From assembly GCF_964340395.1 (NCBI RefSeq), contig NC_135549.1, positions 19,803,342 to 19,867,341 of the forward strand: a stretch of DNA of 64,000 nucleotides, read 5' to 3'. The position numbers were made by a program, and so were the translations under genes. The notes under the pieces are model-generated. The model was not told where the DNA came from and did no database searches. It worked only from the letters and a program-made list of their open reading frames with translations. Origin of the DNA: Glandiceps talaboti (lineage: Eukaryota; Hemichordata; Enteropneusta; Spengelidae). The first letter of the stretch is position 1. Every line of letters begins with the position of its first letter. Below, piece after piece: positions 49,601-62,900 of this stretch.

Positions 49601-52084
49601 CACGCCTTTGTCTTGGGCGAGTTCGCGTCAATGCATTATTTACGTAAAATTTGACTATATGAAGACACTTGTCTCTATTACATCATGCGTAAATTTATAT
49701 TGGTTGTAACAGAGCCGTATATGGTTGCATGGTGTTATGTGTTGCTAATTTTGATCATAATCTGTCTGACTTGTATCATTCTAACTATGTCTTAGAGGCC
49801 CAGTGTCACATAATTCTGTCGTATGTATAATATATTGTACATCGACTAGATGTATTTTGGCAATCTTGCTTAAAGTGCAAATGGTCTTAGGAACTGGAGT
49901 ATGGCAAAAAGCCACCACTTTTACGAATACGTCATTTATTTATTGCTCTTATCCTAAAATGATATATTGAGAGTTCCGTCTTCCGCTGACTCTGACCATT
50001 AATCTGCTAATATATTGTAGGTCCATACCATGGACAAGCAAAATTCCTCCTGTTATGCTCTGACAATGGGGGTGTCACTAACGGTACAGACTTCGACAAG
50101 GAAGAAATTTTCATAAGGAAGAAATTTTCTTCCTTGATGTGCTCACGGTGATACGTCCATCCTTTGACCTTGTTGTGTGGTCTAGTCTGAGCCCTGCCAG
50201 ACTCGTAAACCATACCCGCTTTCACCGGACCGTCCAAGACCGAGACCGTCAAGAGGCCGAGATTTCTTTCACACAAAGGCGTTATATTAATGTGATCTTA
50301 GAAGCCCTTTGAACACGTGCGATTTACGTATAACACAGGACGAGACGGTACGGTACGACACAAAAGAAATGCATCCTATAGGGTTTGGGTTAGAACTGTG
50401 GCCATATGGACATTTTAAGAAGTAGCGTCTTTATTATGTCAGATGTGCTCCTCATGTAAATAATTGAGGGGTAGGGGAGGGCTGTCACCACTTTGCTGCA
50501 AGCTGTTCTTACAGCAGATGTACGGTGAACGCTATTAGTTAAAGTTTAATGAACAACACATAGCCCCAGTTGTAATATCAATTTAGTTTTGAATTTTAAT
50601 AAATTAGATTGACGATTGCCAACGAGTGTGTTAGCTAAACAGTAATGGATGTGATACTAGTCCCGTCATGCTTAAAATGTAAATACAGTATTAAAGAAAG
50701 AAACATCGTTTTAATGGGTGCAGTACACGCATTTGCAGTTGTTTGTCTAGGATCAGATGGTTTAGTAAGCTAATATGAATGACGCCAATTCTAACAAAAG
50801 CGTCAACGAATACAGTGCTTCACATACGATATAAGAAATCATATAAGTCGTGTTACGGACACATAATGTTAAAATTGTCTGATCAGCCCGCATTGAGCTA
50901 TTTGACATGTGGCCATAATGCTGTAGGAGTTAGACGTCTAAATGTGCAACTTCAAAAGTTGTAATTTATTTGAAAACTCCACTGTTCATAGTTCCACGAG
51001 AGGTTATGGTAACAAATTGTATAAGTGCAATGCTTGATTGACTATGCAGTGTGATGATGAATACTAAACGTGATCTGGAAAAAAATATAGTCTTAAGTGG
51101 AATAAGTCGACTGTTGCAGGGTTAGTAGAGCAACACATACACTTATTAATGACAAACTTTAGCTTTATATATCCTTGACGAGATAATTACACGTTGACAG
51201 TCAGTAGTTTAGTATTCAGTCGATCCAACAAGCCGTCGACTGTCTTTTCGTTAATGTTATAACTGTTTGGTAAGAAAATTTACATCTTTAGCCACTAATC
51301 TCTACGGTGGTAACTTTCAACGTGCTGAAACATTACACACAATTATGTAATAACAAAATGTAATTCATAGTCACTTAACACATTTCAAACTAATGAAAAA
51401 ATGCTTTACTTCAATAATAGTATACAAAGGGTCACGTAATGTCGTATAACTTTAGTCAGATAATTCACTGGATTGCAACAGTTCAGTGAGAACGGGCAGA
51501 CGTGAAGAATGACTGACTCTCATACAAATATGTGGACAGGATAAATACATTGTTTATCATTCACTTACGTAAAGTCAGGGGACTTCAAATTTACAAATAA
51601 CTGAATGTTTGGTATTAAGGTTTCAACCATAAACTACAAAGGGCACGTATTTGCTTTTTATAGTTGTTACATAAATTAGTCATCACTTGATCACGTATGC
51701 TATTGCAATAAATATAAGCTGTTTAACCTATGACAAAACGTTGCCCGACTCGGCAAATATTCTTTCTAATGTTACTACATGGTATCTTCTGGTACGACAT
51801 AAATGTTACGATATTTGCTACATTTTATCACCTGGCATAACAAAAGTCTTCTGACATTTTATTATCTGGCATGATAAAACAACTAATGTACGATAGTTAT
51901 AATTTATTAAGAATATGGATCACCTATAGACATAGTAACACAGCATTTGTTTTAGCAATTTTAGTAAGATTTCAATCGCTAAGCGATAGCATTTGAAAAT
52001 GTTGCTGTCTTGCTAATATTTATTTGCATCACATTTGATATGCAAAACGACGCACTGTTTCTTGCTACGAGGCTTGTTACACTA
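46682..52084. other. Gene-poor stretch with one old duplication
   Basis: Apart from 47.35-47.64 kb, only an 89-codon minus frame at 50007-50276 (VKAGMVYESGRAQTRPHNKV, then KGWTYHREHIKEENF) in locally GC-richer DNA stands out; no family recognised. Confidence 0.45.
47350..47640 (+). repeat. Imperfect tandem duplication with GT/G tracts
   Basis: AATTTTATCAGCTTAA (47373 and 47508), a (GT)n then poly-G tract (47396-47416 and 47550-47581), ATGTAAAATAAGGCT-type and GTCACTTT, then CGTGTTAGTGTGCT, occur twice at an offset near 135-165 bp. The copies differ by indels and substitutions, so the duplication is old. No coding content. Confidence 0.7.
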
Positions 52085-52515
52085 GCCCCAGCGATCATAT
52101 GTCCATATGTCCGTTCGTCCATCTGTCCGTCTGTCTGTCTCTGTCTTTGCTTATCGGTTTTATCACCATAAAACCGATAAGTCAGCAGTCTAATTTCAAC
52201 CAAATCTGGCACAAATTTTCAGATACTATCTGTTGTCTGTGACCTTAAATTTATCCTCAATATCACATTTAATTTTTCCCATTAAATTGTCCTTACTACT
52301 ATTATCAGAGGGAAGAGTTATAAAAAGCCATTAATCCACGACCTTGCAATTCATTTCTAAGGAGAATAAGCAACTTATTTCATACCTGCGAAGCTTTCTA
52401 CATATATACAGACTCAATTCAAGTTTATACATTATGTATATTTAAAGATGAGCATTCCGTTTTAGGGCTGGCTTTTGACCTTGACCACCAATCGCCTGGC
52501 TATAATAATAATTTG
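52085..52515 (+). repeat. Dispersed repeat, family 2, copy 2, with perfect hairpin
   Basis: The head is CTAGCCCCAGCGATCATATG, then GTCCGTTCGTCCATCTGTCC and GTCTGTCTGTCTCTGTC, followed by a perfect 14-bp stem with loop CACC (52150-52181), then TTTCAACCAAATCTGGCACA and, about 270 bp later, CTTTTGACCTTGACC. It matches copy 1 in word order but only this copy has the hairpin. Confidence 0.45.
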
Positions 52516-54061
52516 CGGAATAAATTTGAAACTTTTCATCTAAACAAAATTCATGTGCATCACGTCTCACAATATATCGATGTTTTGTACTATGTGTAGT
52601 AATTGTTCATTTTCTTCCGTGGTGTGTTTTGGTCAATTGTATCAGACTTTTATGCAATGAGTAGAAATTTGAACTTGTCAGCGAATTGCATAACTGTGTT
52701 TTGAAATTTTAGAAACCAGTTCACAGCAAATTAGTGTTGAGGATTCTGTCATATCAATTTTATAGTTCTGTTTTCGTCAAAGTTGAACAACTGCCCTTAC
52801 TGTAACACACATATATACCAGAGACAATTAGACACACGTATAAGCACGCACACGTACGTATCCAAGGATTACACACAGTGCAGACAAGTTCGAAATACAG
52901 CAAGTCGTGCTGTCACAACCTCACACTGTTGCGCGTGAATCAAAAATGACAATACAGCCTTTTACCATTACAGGTCAATGAAATAAGCACACCGCATTCA
53001 CCTAATATACAATAAACAATTGCACATTGAGATATACTTTTTGACGCCACTTAATTAAACATTTACAAGTGATCAAAGGGTAGCCACTAACATATCTACT
53101 CTTATTAAAATTGCGAACATCAAAATCAATTAATTTCATCGTTCTATGAACGATGTGGTTAATATTAAACATGGATGGACCTGCTATTAATGTTCTGCTT
53201 TGTAGGTGAAAAAACGTCAGTGCGACTAATATCTCCTGGAGAAACTGTTGACATCCCTTATAAATAAGTATTTTAGGAAGGATGTGTTTCAAGTCATGTA
53301 TATGAGTGGTACATACTTACCATAAAATCTAGCATATGTGGTGTACTCATTTAAACACTAAAGGACCTTCCCGTCTGCTTCATCTGGAACACACGCATGG
53401 TATACTAGGCATCATATTTTGCAATGTACACTCCGAGTTAAATGGCTTATTTATATATACGCCCTCTAGATTTGCTGTCCCCAAAAATTCAATATTATAA
53501 CGTGATGTCAAAGAAATAAATTTAGAGTGAGATAAACTGAACAGGGTCGACGTTTAATGCACCGAGTGCAAGCCACTGACGTCTGTTACAATATAAATAT
53601 CTGAGGTTATTGCATAGCCTATACATTGGTACCCAGCGCTTTCTAATAAGATTTCTGGCAAGTAATAAATTTTAAAGAGCAAATAAGATCCCCATTTTAT
53701 ATTTAATGTTACATATACCGCTGATATGTAGCACAAATGAAGGTAATTTCGCATGTGATCAAACGTACACTTGAACACTCATGATTCTTCAAGGTAGGAC
53801 GTCTCATAACGTCTATTGATGATAAAAATACGGAGCTGATTGAAAGTATTCTAAATTCAGTCCATGGATCAAATCATACAACCCAATGCCTGGTTAATTA
53901 AACGGTTATTCACTTTGATTACGTATTTCGAATGAATTCCGAACAAGTGGTTTAATTGTTAATCGATCGTGTCATTTTAATACCCCATTGTAAATGGAAA
54001 ATTACAGATGATTCTACTCGTTTCATTAGACGAATGGTTGGCAGGCTGGACGGACGGATGG
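52516..54061. other. Gene-free spacer
   Basis: No feature supported. Confidence 0.55.
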
Positions 54062-54447
54062 TCGGACATACATACATACATACATACATACATGCATACA
54101 TACATACATGCATGCATGCATGCATGCATGCATCCATCTATCCATCCATCCATCCATCCATCCATGCATGCATGCATGCATGCATTCATGCATGCATACA
54201 TACATACATACATACATATACACATACATACATACATACATACATACATACATACATACATACATACATACATGCATACATACATACACACACAGACATA
54301 CATACATACATACATACATACATACACACACATACATACATACACATACATACATACATACATACATACATACATACATACATACATACATACATACATA
54401 CATACATACATACATACATACATACATACATGCATGCATGCATGCAT
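54062..54447 (+). repeat. Large TACA/TGCA/TCCA tetranucleotide array
   Basis: About 385 bp, the largest simple-repeat block of the window. Blocks of CATA, CATG, CATC, again CATG, then long CATA with CACA interruptions, closing with CATG. Long frames on both strands are repeat artefacts. Confidence 0.95.
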
Positions 54448-55398
54448 AAAATAGTCGTAACCAGTGACTGACAGGAGTTCAACCTTATCAGTAGTGAATA
54501 AGGAACTGACCATATATTTCGACAACGTAACATATGTCATTGAAGTTTGCAATGTTTGACCACAGACAGTGCGAGTTTGACCAACAGTAACAGATAAGAT
54601 TAGTCTAAAAATGTGACTGGCGATATGATGACAACTTGGAAAAGGGTGATAATAGGATAATATAGTCACGGGTGATATATAAAATCTCGTGATTTACATA
54701 CACAAGCTGACAAGCACTTAGTGTGGAAGAGACGCATTGTGAGGAATCTACGAGGTCACTGGAAGTGAAATGGAGATCCCTTTCATCCATAATGAAAAAT
54801 AAGACACAACTCTGTCAGTGGTCGATATATAATACTACATGTACCTCCACAATTATAGCATGGAGGTAAGCCAGAGATAAAACTAGCAGAGGCAATTTAC
54901 ATTAGTCTAGAGGCCAATTTCAAATTAATTCTTTTCCAAAAGCCCCAACGGCTAGCCTATAGACTAGATTTACATTCATGACATGAGAACACAGGGTTGT
55001 CTTAGTCTAGTTTCCTATACGTGTTTCGATCACTACAATCAGCTCCTAGTGCTACGATCGTAGATGCATTAGGTTATCATTATTTGGATCCAGACTCATG
55101 TTTATTCACGCCGATTTAGTTTTGTAAGAAATATGTATAGTTCATTTCTCCATGTCCTCAACTCTACGGAGATGGAATTTTAGGTTATATTCCGATGTTG
55201 TGCCAGACAAAATTAAAGGTATTACTTATCATTACATTATGTACTGTCAGATTAGTGTAATTGATGTCTAGAGTGTGAAAAAACGCACTGTTTACGTTTG
55301 TCCCTTGATACGTTATAATCCTTCCTACTAGATGGTGCTTACAGCCGGGCTACCACCGTATTTGTCACTCCGAAGAGGGTTGTATACTTCATTCATTT
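54448..55398. other. Gene-free spacer
   Basis: No feature supported. Confidence 0.55.
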
Positions 55399-55452
55399 GT
55401 ATGTATGTATGTATGTATGTATGTATGTATGTATGTATGCATGCATGCATGT
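55399..55452 (+). repeat. (GTAT)n-(GCAT)n microsatellite
   Basis: Ten GTAT units then three GCAT units, just upstream of the LINE remnant at 55.5 kb. Confidence 0.95.
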
Positions 55453-55489
55453 CGTTTTGTTATTGAAAATGTTGTCAAATATTGGTTTT

Positions 55490-56078
55490 TGGTTAAAACA
55501 AGTTAAAGAGGCCTCTTTACTTGATTGTCCATACAAATTATAAATGAGGTTACATGAAAAACACCAGTCCATATATCTTGATTTTGTTCATTCAGTTTTT
55601 TCATTTTGTAACTGTTCTCATTTTATAGTTGGTGAGAATTATAAATTGTCTACTATATTAAAGAAATTTAAAAGATTCTTTAAAATCAAAATTTATTGAC
55701 ATGTGGAAGCAATCTGTGACATGTAACAACACACTTAATGTATATTCAAAAATTAAGTTAACTTTTCAACGTCAAAAATACTTATCTGTTGTTAGAAACA
55801 CTTGTGATAGAAAATATGTTACAAAATTAAGGATTTCAAACCATATATTGCCAATTGAAACTGGCCGTTACAAGAACGTTGAAAGGAAACAGAGATTGTG
55901 CACCTTGTGTAGTTCGAGTATTGGAGATGAATTTCACTGTGCATTACTGTGTAAAACTGAAAAAAAATTAAGAAGATAAGAGATGAATACTTGGACATTT
56001 TATTTCGTTTACAGTCGCAGTTAGTTAAATGTGATAATCATTCTCTATTTAAGTACACTTTTTTTCATTTGTAGATGA
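55490..56078 (+). pseudogene. Decayed LINE ORF2 C-terminus with zinc-knuckle region
   Basis: The open part (55701-55979) ends with LRISNHILPIETGRYKNVER, then QRLCTLCSSSIGDEFHCALL and C, the Cys/His tail seen at the C-terminus of many metazoan LINE ORF2 proteins. Upstream (55510-55700) a stop-interrupted reading (SLLDCPYK, LKKFKRFFKIKIY) looks like its preceding part. A run of eight A near 55962 shifts the frame; the other frame continues KIRDEYLDILFRLQSQLVKC to a stop at about 56076. It is a dead fragment without RT motifs. Clade not assigned. Confidence 0.6.
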
Positions 56079-56205
56079 TACTCTAGCAAGTGTCACAGCT
56101 AGATAGCTCAGTGATATACTTAATATTTTCAGGACATTGTAAACATCAGTGTTTCTTTTGGTATATTTCCTTGCCAATGTCACTTCTTGTGTACACGGCT
56201 TAACA

Positions 56206-56386
<181 letters not shown>

Positions 56387-58835
56387 CGTTAAACTTGGTG
56401 CCTTTACATTACTGTTTAAATCTGTTGTCTGGATATTAGCTGCAGCATCTCAATATCATATATTCAATCTTTCTAGTAATTGAAGGCAATTTTGCCGGTA
56501 TGCCGCAAAATTTCAGTGTGTGGGATCTGGAATAGAAATAACAAATATTAATGACATAAACATGTTTAGAATGGGTCTCTAGGGCCCTTTACCTCGCTCA
56601 GTTCATTATAACCATGTTATATCTACATTACACGTCCCTAGCTATTACATTCATTATTCATGTAATGTAACCCGCCTTTGTATATCTTCCGTGGATGTTA
56701 TCGAGTAGAGATAGTTAAACTTCGTCAAATTGTTTTTCGTCGCATTGCTGTATGCCGTATACAATTATCAGTTATGGCAAATTGCATATAGTGATATAGT
56801 CCTACATTCAATTCTTCTGTGATTTTATAATATTACGACATTCTTTGATACATTACGAACTGGAAAACAAGCATTGCCAAACAAAAGAGAGTAAAGGCCA
56901 CATAGCAAAGACAAATATTTTACTTTGATATTTGAATGTGGCCCTTGCAAGTATCAATTTAAAATGGCATTATAATATAGTCATCAATAGGTATCTAGAA
57001 ATGACTGAATGAAGCTCTTAAAACACCTATATACAATATTCATTTATCTAAGGATCCTGCGTTGTTTTATATATAAAGGATAAAGCACAGTTATCCTAGC
57101 TGCAAGGAAGATCATCATTGAGTGATAAGCACAGTTGCATGGTACATGTTTGTTGGATTCCTGCTCGTGCATTACCTCTGGGGATGAAGAAAGGACGAGA
57201 CTTGATACCAGATGGGCATTTGACAAACGGCCTTGCTATGCCTACCACATTTAACACATTGATGTTTGTTTTCTTTTCTTATTTTCTTTCAAAGCGATGA
57301 TATCATATATACATACCATCTTTCAAAATATGTAATTAAGCAAATGCCTGGGGTTCATTGATGGTTAAACTCGAAGATTTTTTTTCTGTACAAGATAAAG
57401 ATAGGGTTAAAAGACATCTTGGTTGCAATGTCAATCTTCGATGAGCAGCAAAATTGATTCAATGGTGAATGTGTCTTTTATCTGAATGTAACTTGTCAAG
57501 TCTATCTAGGAAAACACAAACCCCATAAAATGCGTTTGTCTTTGCTTGTTATGATATGTATGGTAATCACACTAGTAGAAAAAATAGTACAGTTTACGAC
57601 ACTTTCCGTACTATAGTTCAGATTGAGTTCAATTCTGTACTTTTATGCTGATGAGGTGGACGTTTCTGTACTTTCCCATTAGCGCCTGTCTAATCGGATT
57701 ATACTCGATCTGAAAAATAGTTCAGATAGCGAGTCGGAAGTGATTTGAATACATTTGCATTTAGTTCAGAATATATTCATGAGTTCACCCCCATAACCGG
57801 GCAGTAAACAAATGAATATTCAAATCTACCGTGCTTGCAATCAATACGTACATAAACGCTATACGTGTAGCTAGTGTATTCGATACATATGTATGTATAT
57901 AAGCAGGCTTATGATATGAACTACATGGTTAGGACGTACGTAGATTGTAATATCACAGGGCTCATTTTGAAATAAATGTTCGTAGTACGCCTTTTCATTA
58001 TGCACTACATACCGCCACCACTAAACGTGTTTCACATTTCTACGCGTTTGATGCATAGTAATACAGATTTAGATGACATGACAATCGTTTCCAATAATAG
58101 TTTAAAATTGGGCCACAAATATTGCTAGTGTATGGAGCTTCTTAACAAACCTGACCGGCCAATAGCGTCAACAAACTCACAGTAGAGACGTGCTGACAGA
58201 TTTGAGTCTGTGGACATTATTTCTAGCTAAGTAAAATTGAGTGACTATTGGGAATATTATATGGCATCCATGTCGTCCATGTCGTCTATAGTTTCTGACT
58301 GACCGTGTTATGTACAACGTAACGCTGAACGAAATACGGTCCATCAGGAATTAACTAGACTAACCTCTATGGGAATAGTATTCTTGTCCATGTGTCGTTT
58401 ATAGAACAATTAAGTGTTAGGGTGTGATCTTCACAGTAATAAACAAGCCTTTAGAAGAACAACAGGTATTCACGCCTCAAATATCTTGGGCATCATCCAA
58501 ATTACGATCATGAGCACCAAAGTAAAGGAAATACTTAATGACGTTCGGCATGCAGAACCCCCCCCCCCCCGGGCCCGTACCTATGGGTACATGCCCGGCA
58601 TCCATGTAACTGTTATATCACTCTACGTGACGATTCTGAGGGCCCTCATCTCTTATTCTCTTGTTTTATTTCAATTATACTCATAACTCCTGTTTTTATA
58701 GTATAACTGTACAATTGGCTTCGATCAGTGCATTCCAGATTTTCATGAGTCATGAGTGCACATTGCACAGATATCTGCAGAATACTTAAAAGGATTATGG
58801 GTAATGTATGCATATGCGGGAAAAACAAACTGCTG
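56387..58835. other. Gene-free spacer
   Basis: A poly-C run at 58558-58571 followed by GGGCCCGTACC. A minus-strand reading near 57.27-57.17 kb gives KHQCVKCGRHSKAVC, loosely like a zinc ribbon, but it is too short to assign. Confidence 0.5.
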
Positions 58836-58844
58836 TAAGGAGCA

Positions 58845-58998
58845 TAGTCTCGCTGCCAGACTCGAGACTATCGTCCCTAATCTGTTTACCGAGCGGCGCA
58901 GCCGCGAGAATAGAGGGGGACTGGTCCCGCTCTTCTCGCGGCTGCGCCGCTCGGTAAACAGATTAGGGACGATAGTCTCGAGTCTGGCAGCGAGACTA
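58845..58998. mobile_element. 154-bp GC-rich foldback MITE with 9-bp target-site duplication
   Basis: TAGTCTCGCTGCCAGACTCG begins the left arm and its reverse complement ends the right arm; pairing is essentially perfect for about 67 bp each side through TAAACAGATTAGGG-type and GCGGCGCAGCCGCGAG segments around a short GGGGGACTGGTCCC centre. The 9-bp word TAAGGAGCA sits immediately outside at both ends (58836-58844 and 58999-59007). A 9-bp duplication with long TIRs is typical of Mutator-like and Foldback elements. The near absence of mutations implies recent insertion. Confidence 0.85.
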
Positions 58999-59007
58999 TA
59001 AGGAGCA

Positions 59008-61336
<2,329 letters not shown>

Positions 61337-61809
61337 CATACACTTATACAAATGTAAATTTACTTGGTAAACAACTGCTCCTGAGGTTTAATTTTGGTTC
61401 AAATCATGAGCAGAATATTCGGGGGCCCTTTCAGACCATCACAATTGTCATGCCCCCCTCCCTTTGAACCTCAATTTTGTTCATGCCCCCCCCCCCGTAA
61501 ATTCTGACTCCAGCATAATTTCAAGTTTATTCCGAGCTCGGTATTACAGGCATTCGACTAGAGTCTTTATACCTCAAAGATATACAACAGTCCATTTCTG
61601 TACAAGGCATATCAGAAACCAAACATTTGCAGTGTGGAGTGTCACAAAACCCTGTGCTTGGTCCACTCTTACACGCGTATGCTGTCTATACACATCACCA
61701 CTTGGAAAGCTAATCCGACATCAAAATCTCAATATGCAACAACATGCAGACGACAACCAGATTTACCAATATATTTCCCCAATCACATACGTCAACTACA
61801 GTAACTAAG

Positions 61810-62397
61810 ATGGAAACTGTTGCACATGATATTAAACGACCCAAAATAAGCTAGTTTAATGATGGCAAAACCGAGGTCCTCCTTATCACGTCTCAGTTCA
61901 ACAGGCTTCCTCGTCTCATGAACCACATCAACATGGGATCGTCTTCTGTGCAGTTAGTGGATTCAGCATGTACCATTTGTGTAACAATTGATGACCGTTA
62001 TAACCTCAAGAAGCACATCTCGTTGACATGTAGATCAGTTCTTTTTCACCCCCGAACAATAGGTCGCATCATTGACAGTGGAGGGGGCCCCTCCACTGTC
62101 TATGGAAACTGTTGCACATGATATTAAACGACCCAAAATAAGCTAGTTTAATGATGGCAAAACCGAGGTCCTCCTTATCACGTCTCAGTTCAACAGGCTT
62201 CCTCGTCTCATGAACCACATCAACATGGGATCGTCTTCTGTGCAGTTAGTGGATTCAGCATGTACCATTTGTGTAACAATTGATGACCGTTATAACCTCA
62301 AGAAGCACATCTCGTTGACATGTAGATCAGTTCTTTTTCACCCCCGAACAATAGGTCGCATCATTGACAGTGGAGGGGGCCCCTCCACTGTCTATGG
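61810..62397 (+). repeat. 292-bp tandem duplication inside the LINE remnant
   Basis: 61810-62101 and 62102-62393 appear identical. Each unit runs from ATGGAAACTGTTGCACATGA to CCCCTCCACTGTCT. The 4-bp word ATGG is found at the start (61810), the junction (62102) and the end (62394), so the duplication joined at microhomology. Because the two copies do not differ, it is recent, or an assembly duplication. Confidence 0.85.
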
Positions 62398-62403
62398 TCG
62401 CAT
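62354..62403 (+). repeat. 34-bp palindromic insertion with 8-bp flanking direct repeats in LINE RT
   Basis: GGTCGCAT at 62354-62361 and 62396-62403 flank 34 bp that contain a perfect 13-bp inverted repeat GACAGTGGAGGGG/CCCCTCCACTGTC around one G. Removing one direct repeat plus the palindrome restores the expected RTIGRI-RQYL junction, so these 42 bp are an insertion in frame. The upstream tandem copy carries the same palindrome at 62074-62100. Confidence 0.7.
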
Positions 62404-62900
62404 ACGCCAGTATCTTACAAACGGAGTTTGTCAGAACCTTGGTCATGCACTTATATCATCGATACCTGACTACTGAATGGCCCTTCTGTATGGGCTGCCA
62501 GCTAAAAACATTGTCCCTCTTGAACATGCCCAAAATACAGCAGCTAGGATTGTGTCAGGTACAAAGAAAACAGATGACGTCACATCGGTTCTTTCAATAA
62601 CACAGTTTAGTTAGAAATCACACTGGCGTCAAGTGCAGTTACATAATATACCAGTAGGTAGGGCCTACATGTACACGTAGTCTCAGGTCACTACATTGTG
62701 GTCTGAGATGTAGTTTACACCACTATGACCTAAGAACTTGAACCAGGGCTGAGGAGAAGTGGTCTGAGGTTAAAGTTTTGCAGCTCTCGTTCAGCAATCT
62801 CAAAACATTTCAGCCTACTTCCCGTAATGAACACTTGTCAAGCATTTTTGTAGCTCCCATACTCAAAGACTACATATATGTTTATATACGACTCAAAATA

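Larger units (their letters stand above)
61490..62900 (+). pseudogene. Decayed LINE reverse transcriptase (CR1/L2-like), with internal tandem duplication
   Basis: RT palm motifs are recognisable in two frames. LQCGVSQNPVLGPLL (about 61640-61690) corresponds to motif B, and after a frameshift near 61690 YTSPLGKLIRH and HADDNQIY (about 61745-61770) give motif C. Then FNDGKTEVLLITSQFNRLPR (about 61855), INMGSSSVQLVDSACTICVT, DDRYNLKKHISLTCRSVLF and RTIGRI follow, and after 62403 RQYLTNGVCQNLGHALISS, DYCNGLLYGLPA-like and AQNTAARIVSGTKKTDDVTS. These are the thumb and C-terminal signatures of CR1/L2-type LINEs. The copy has several stops and frameshifts, a 292-bp duplication and lacks endonuclease and 3' tail. 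Non-functional. Confidence 0.75.

Noticed and set aside
53956-54669. Several long overlapping frames (up to 230 codons) on both strands
   Set aside because: They are translations of the tetranucleotide array (His-Thr-Tyr-Ile or Met-Tyr-Val-Cys periodicity) and carry no protein signal.
57170-57290. Minus-strand Cys-rich reading like a transposase zinc ribbon
   Set aside because: Only about 33 residues before a stop and no partner motifs on either side.
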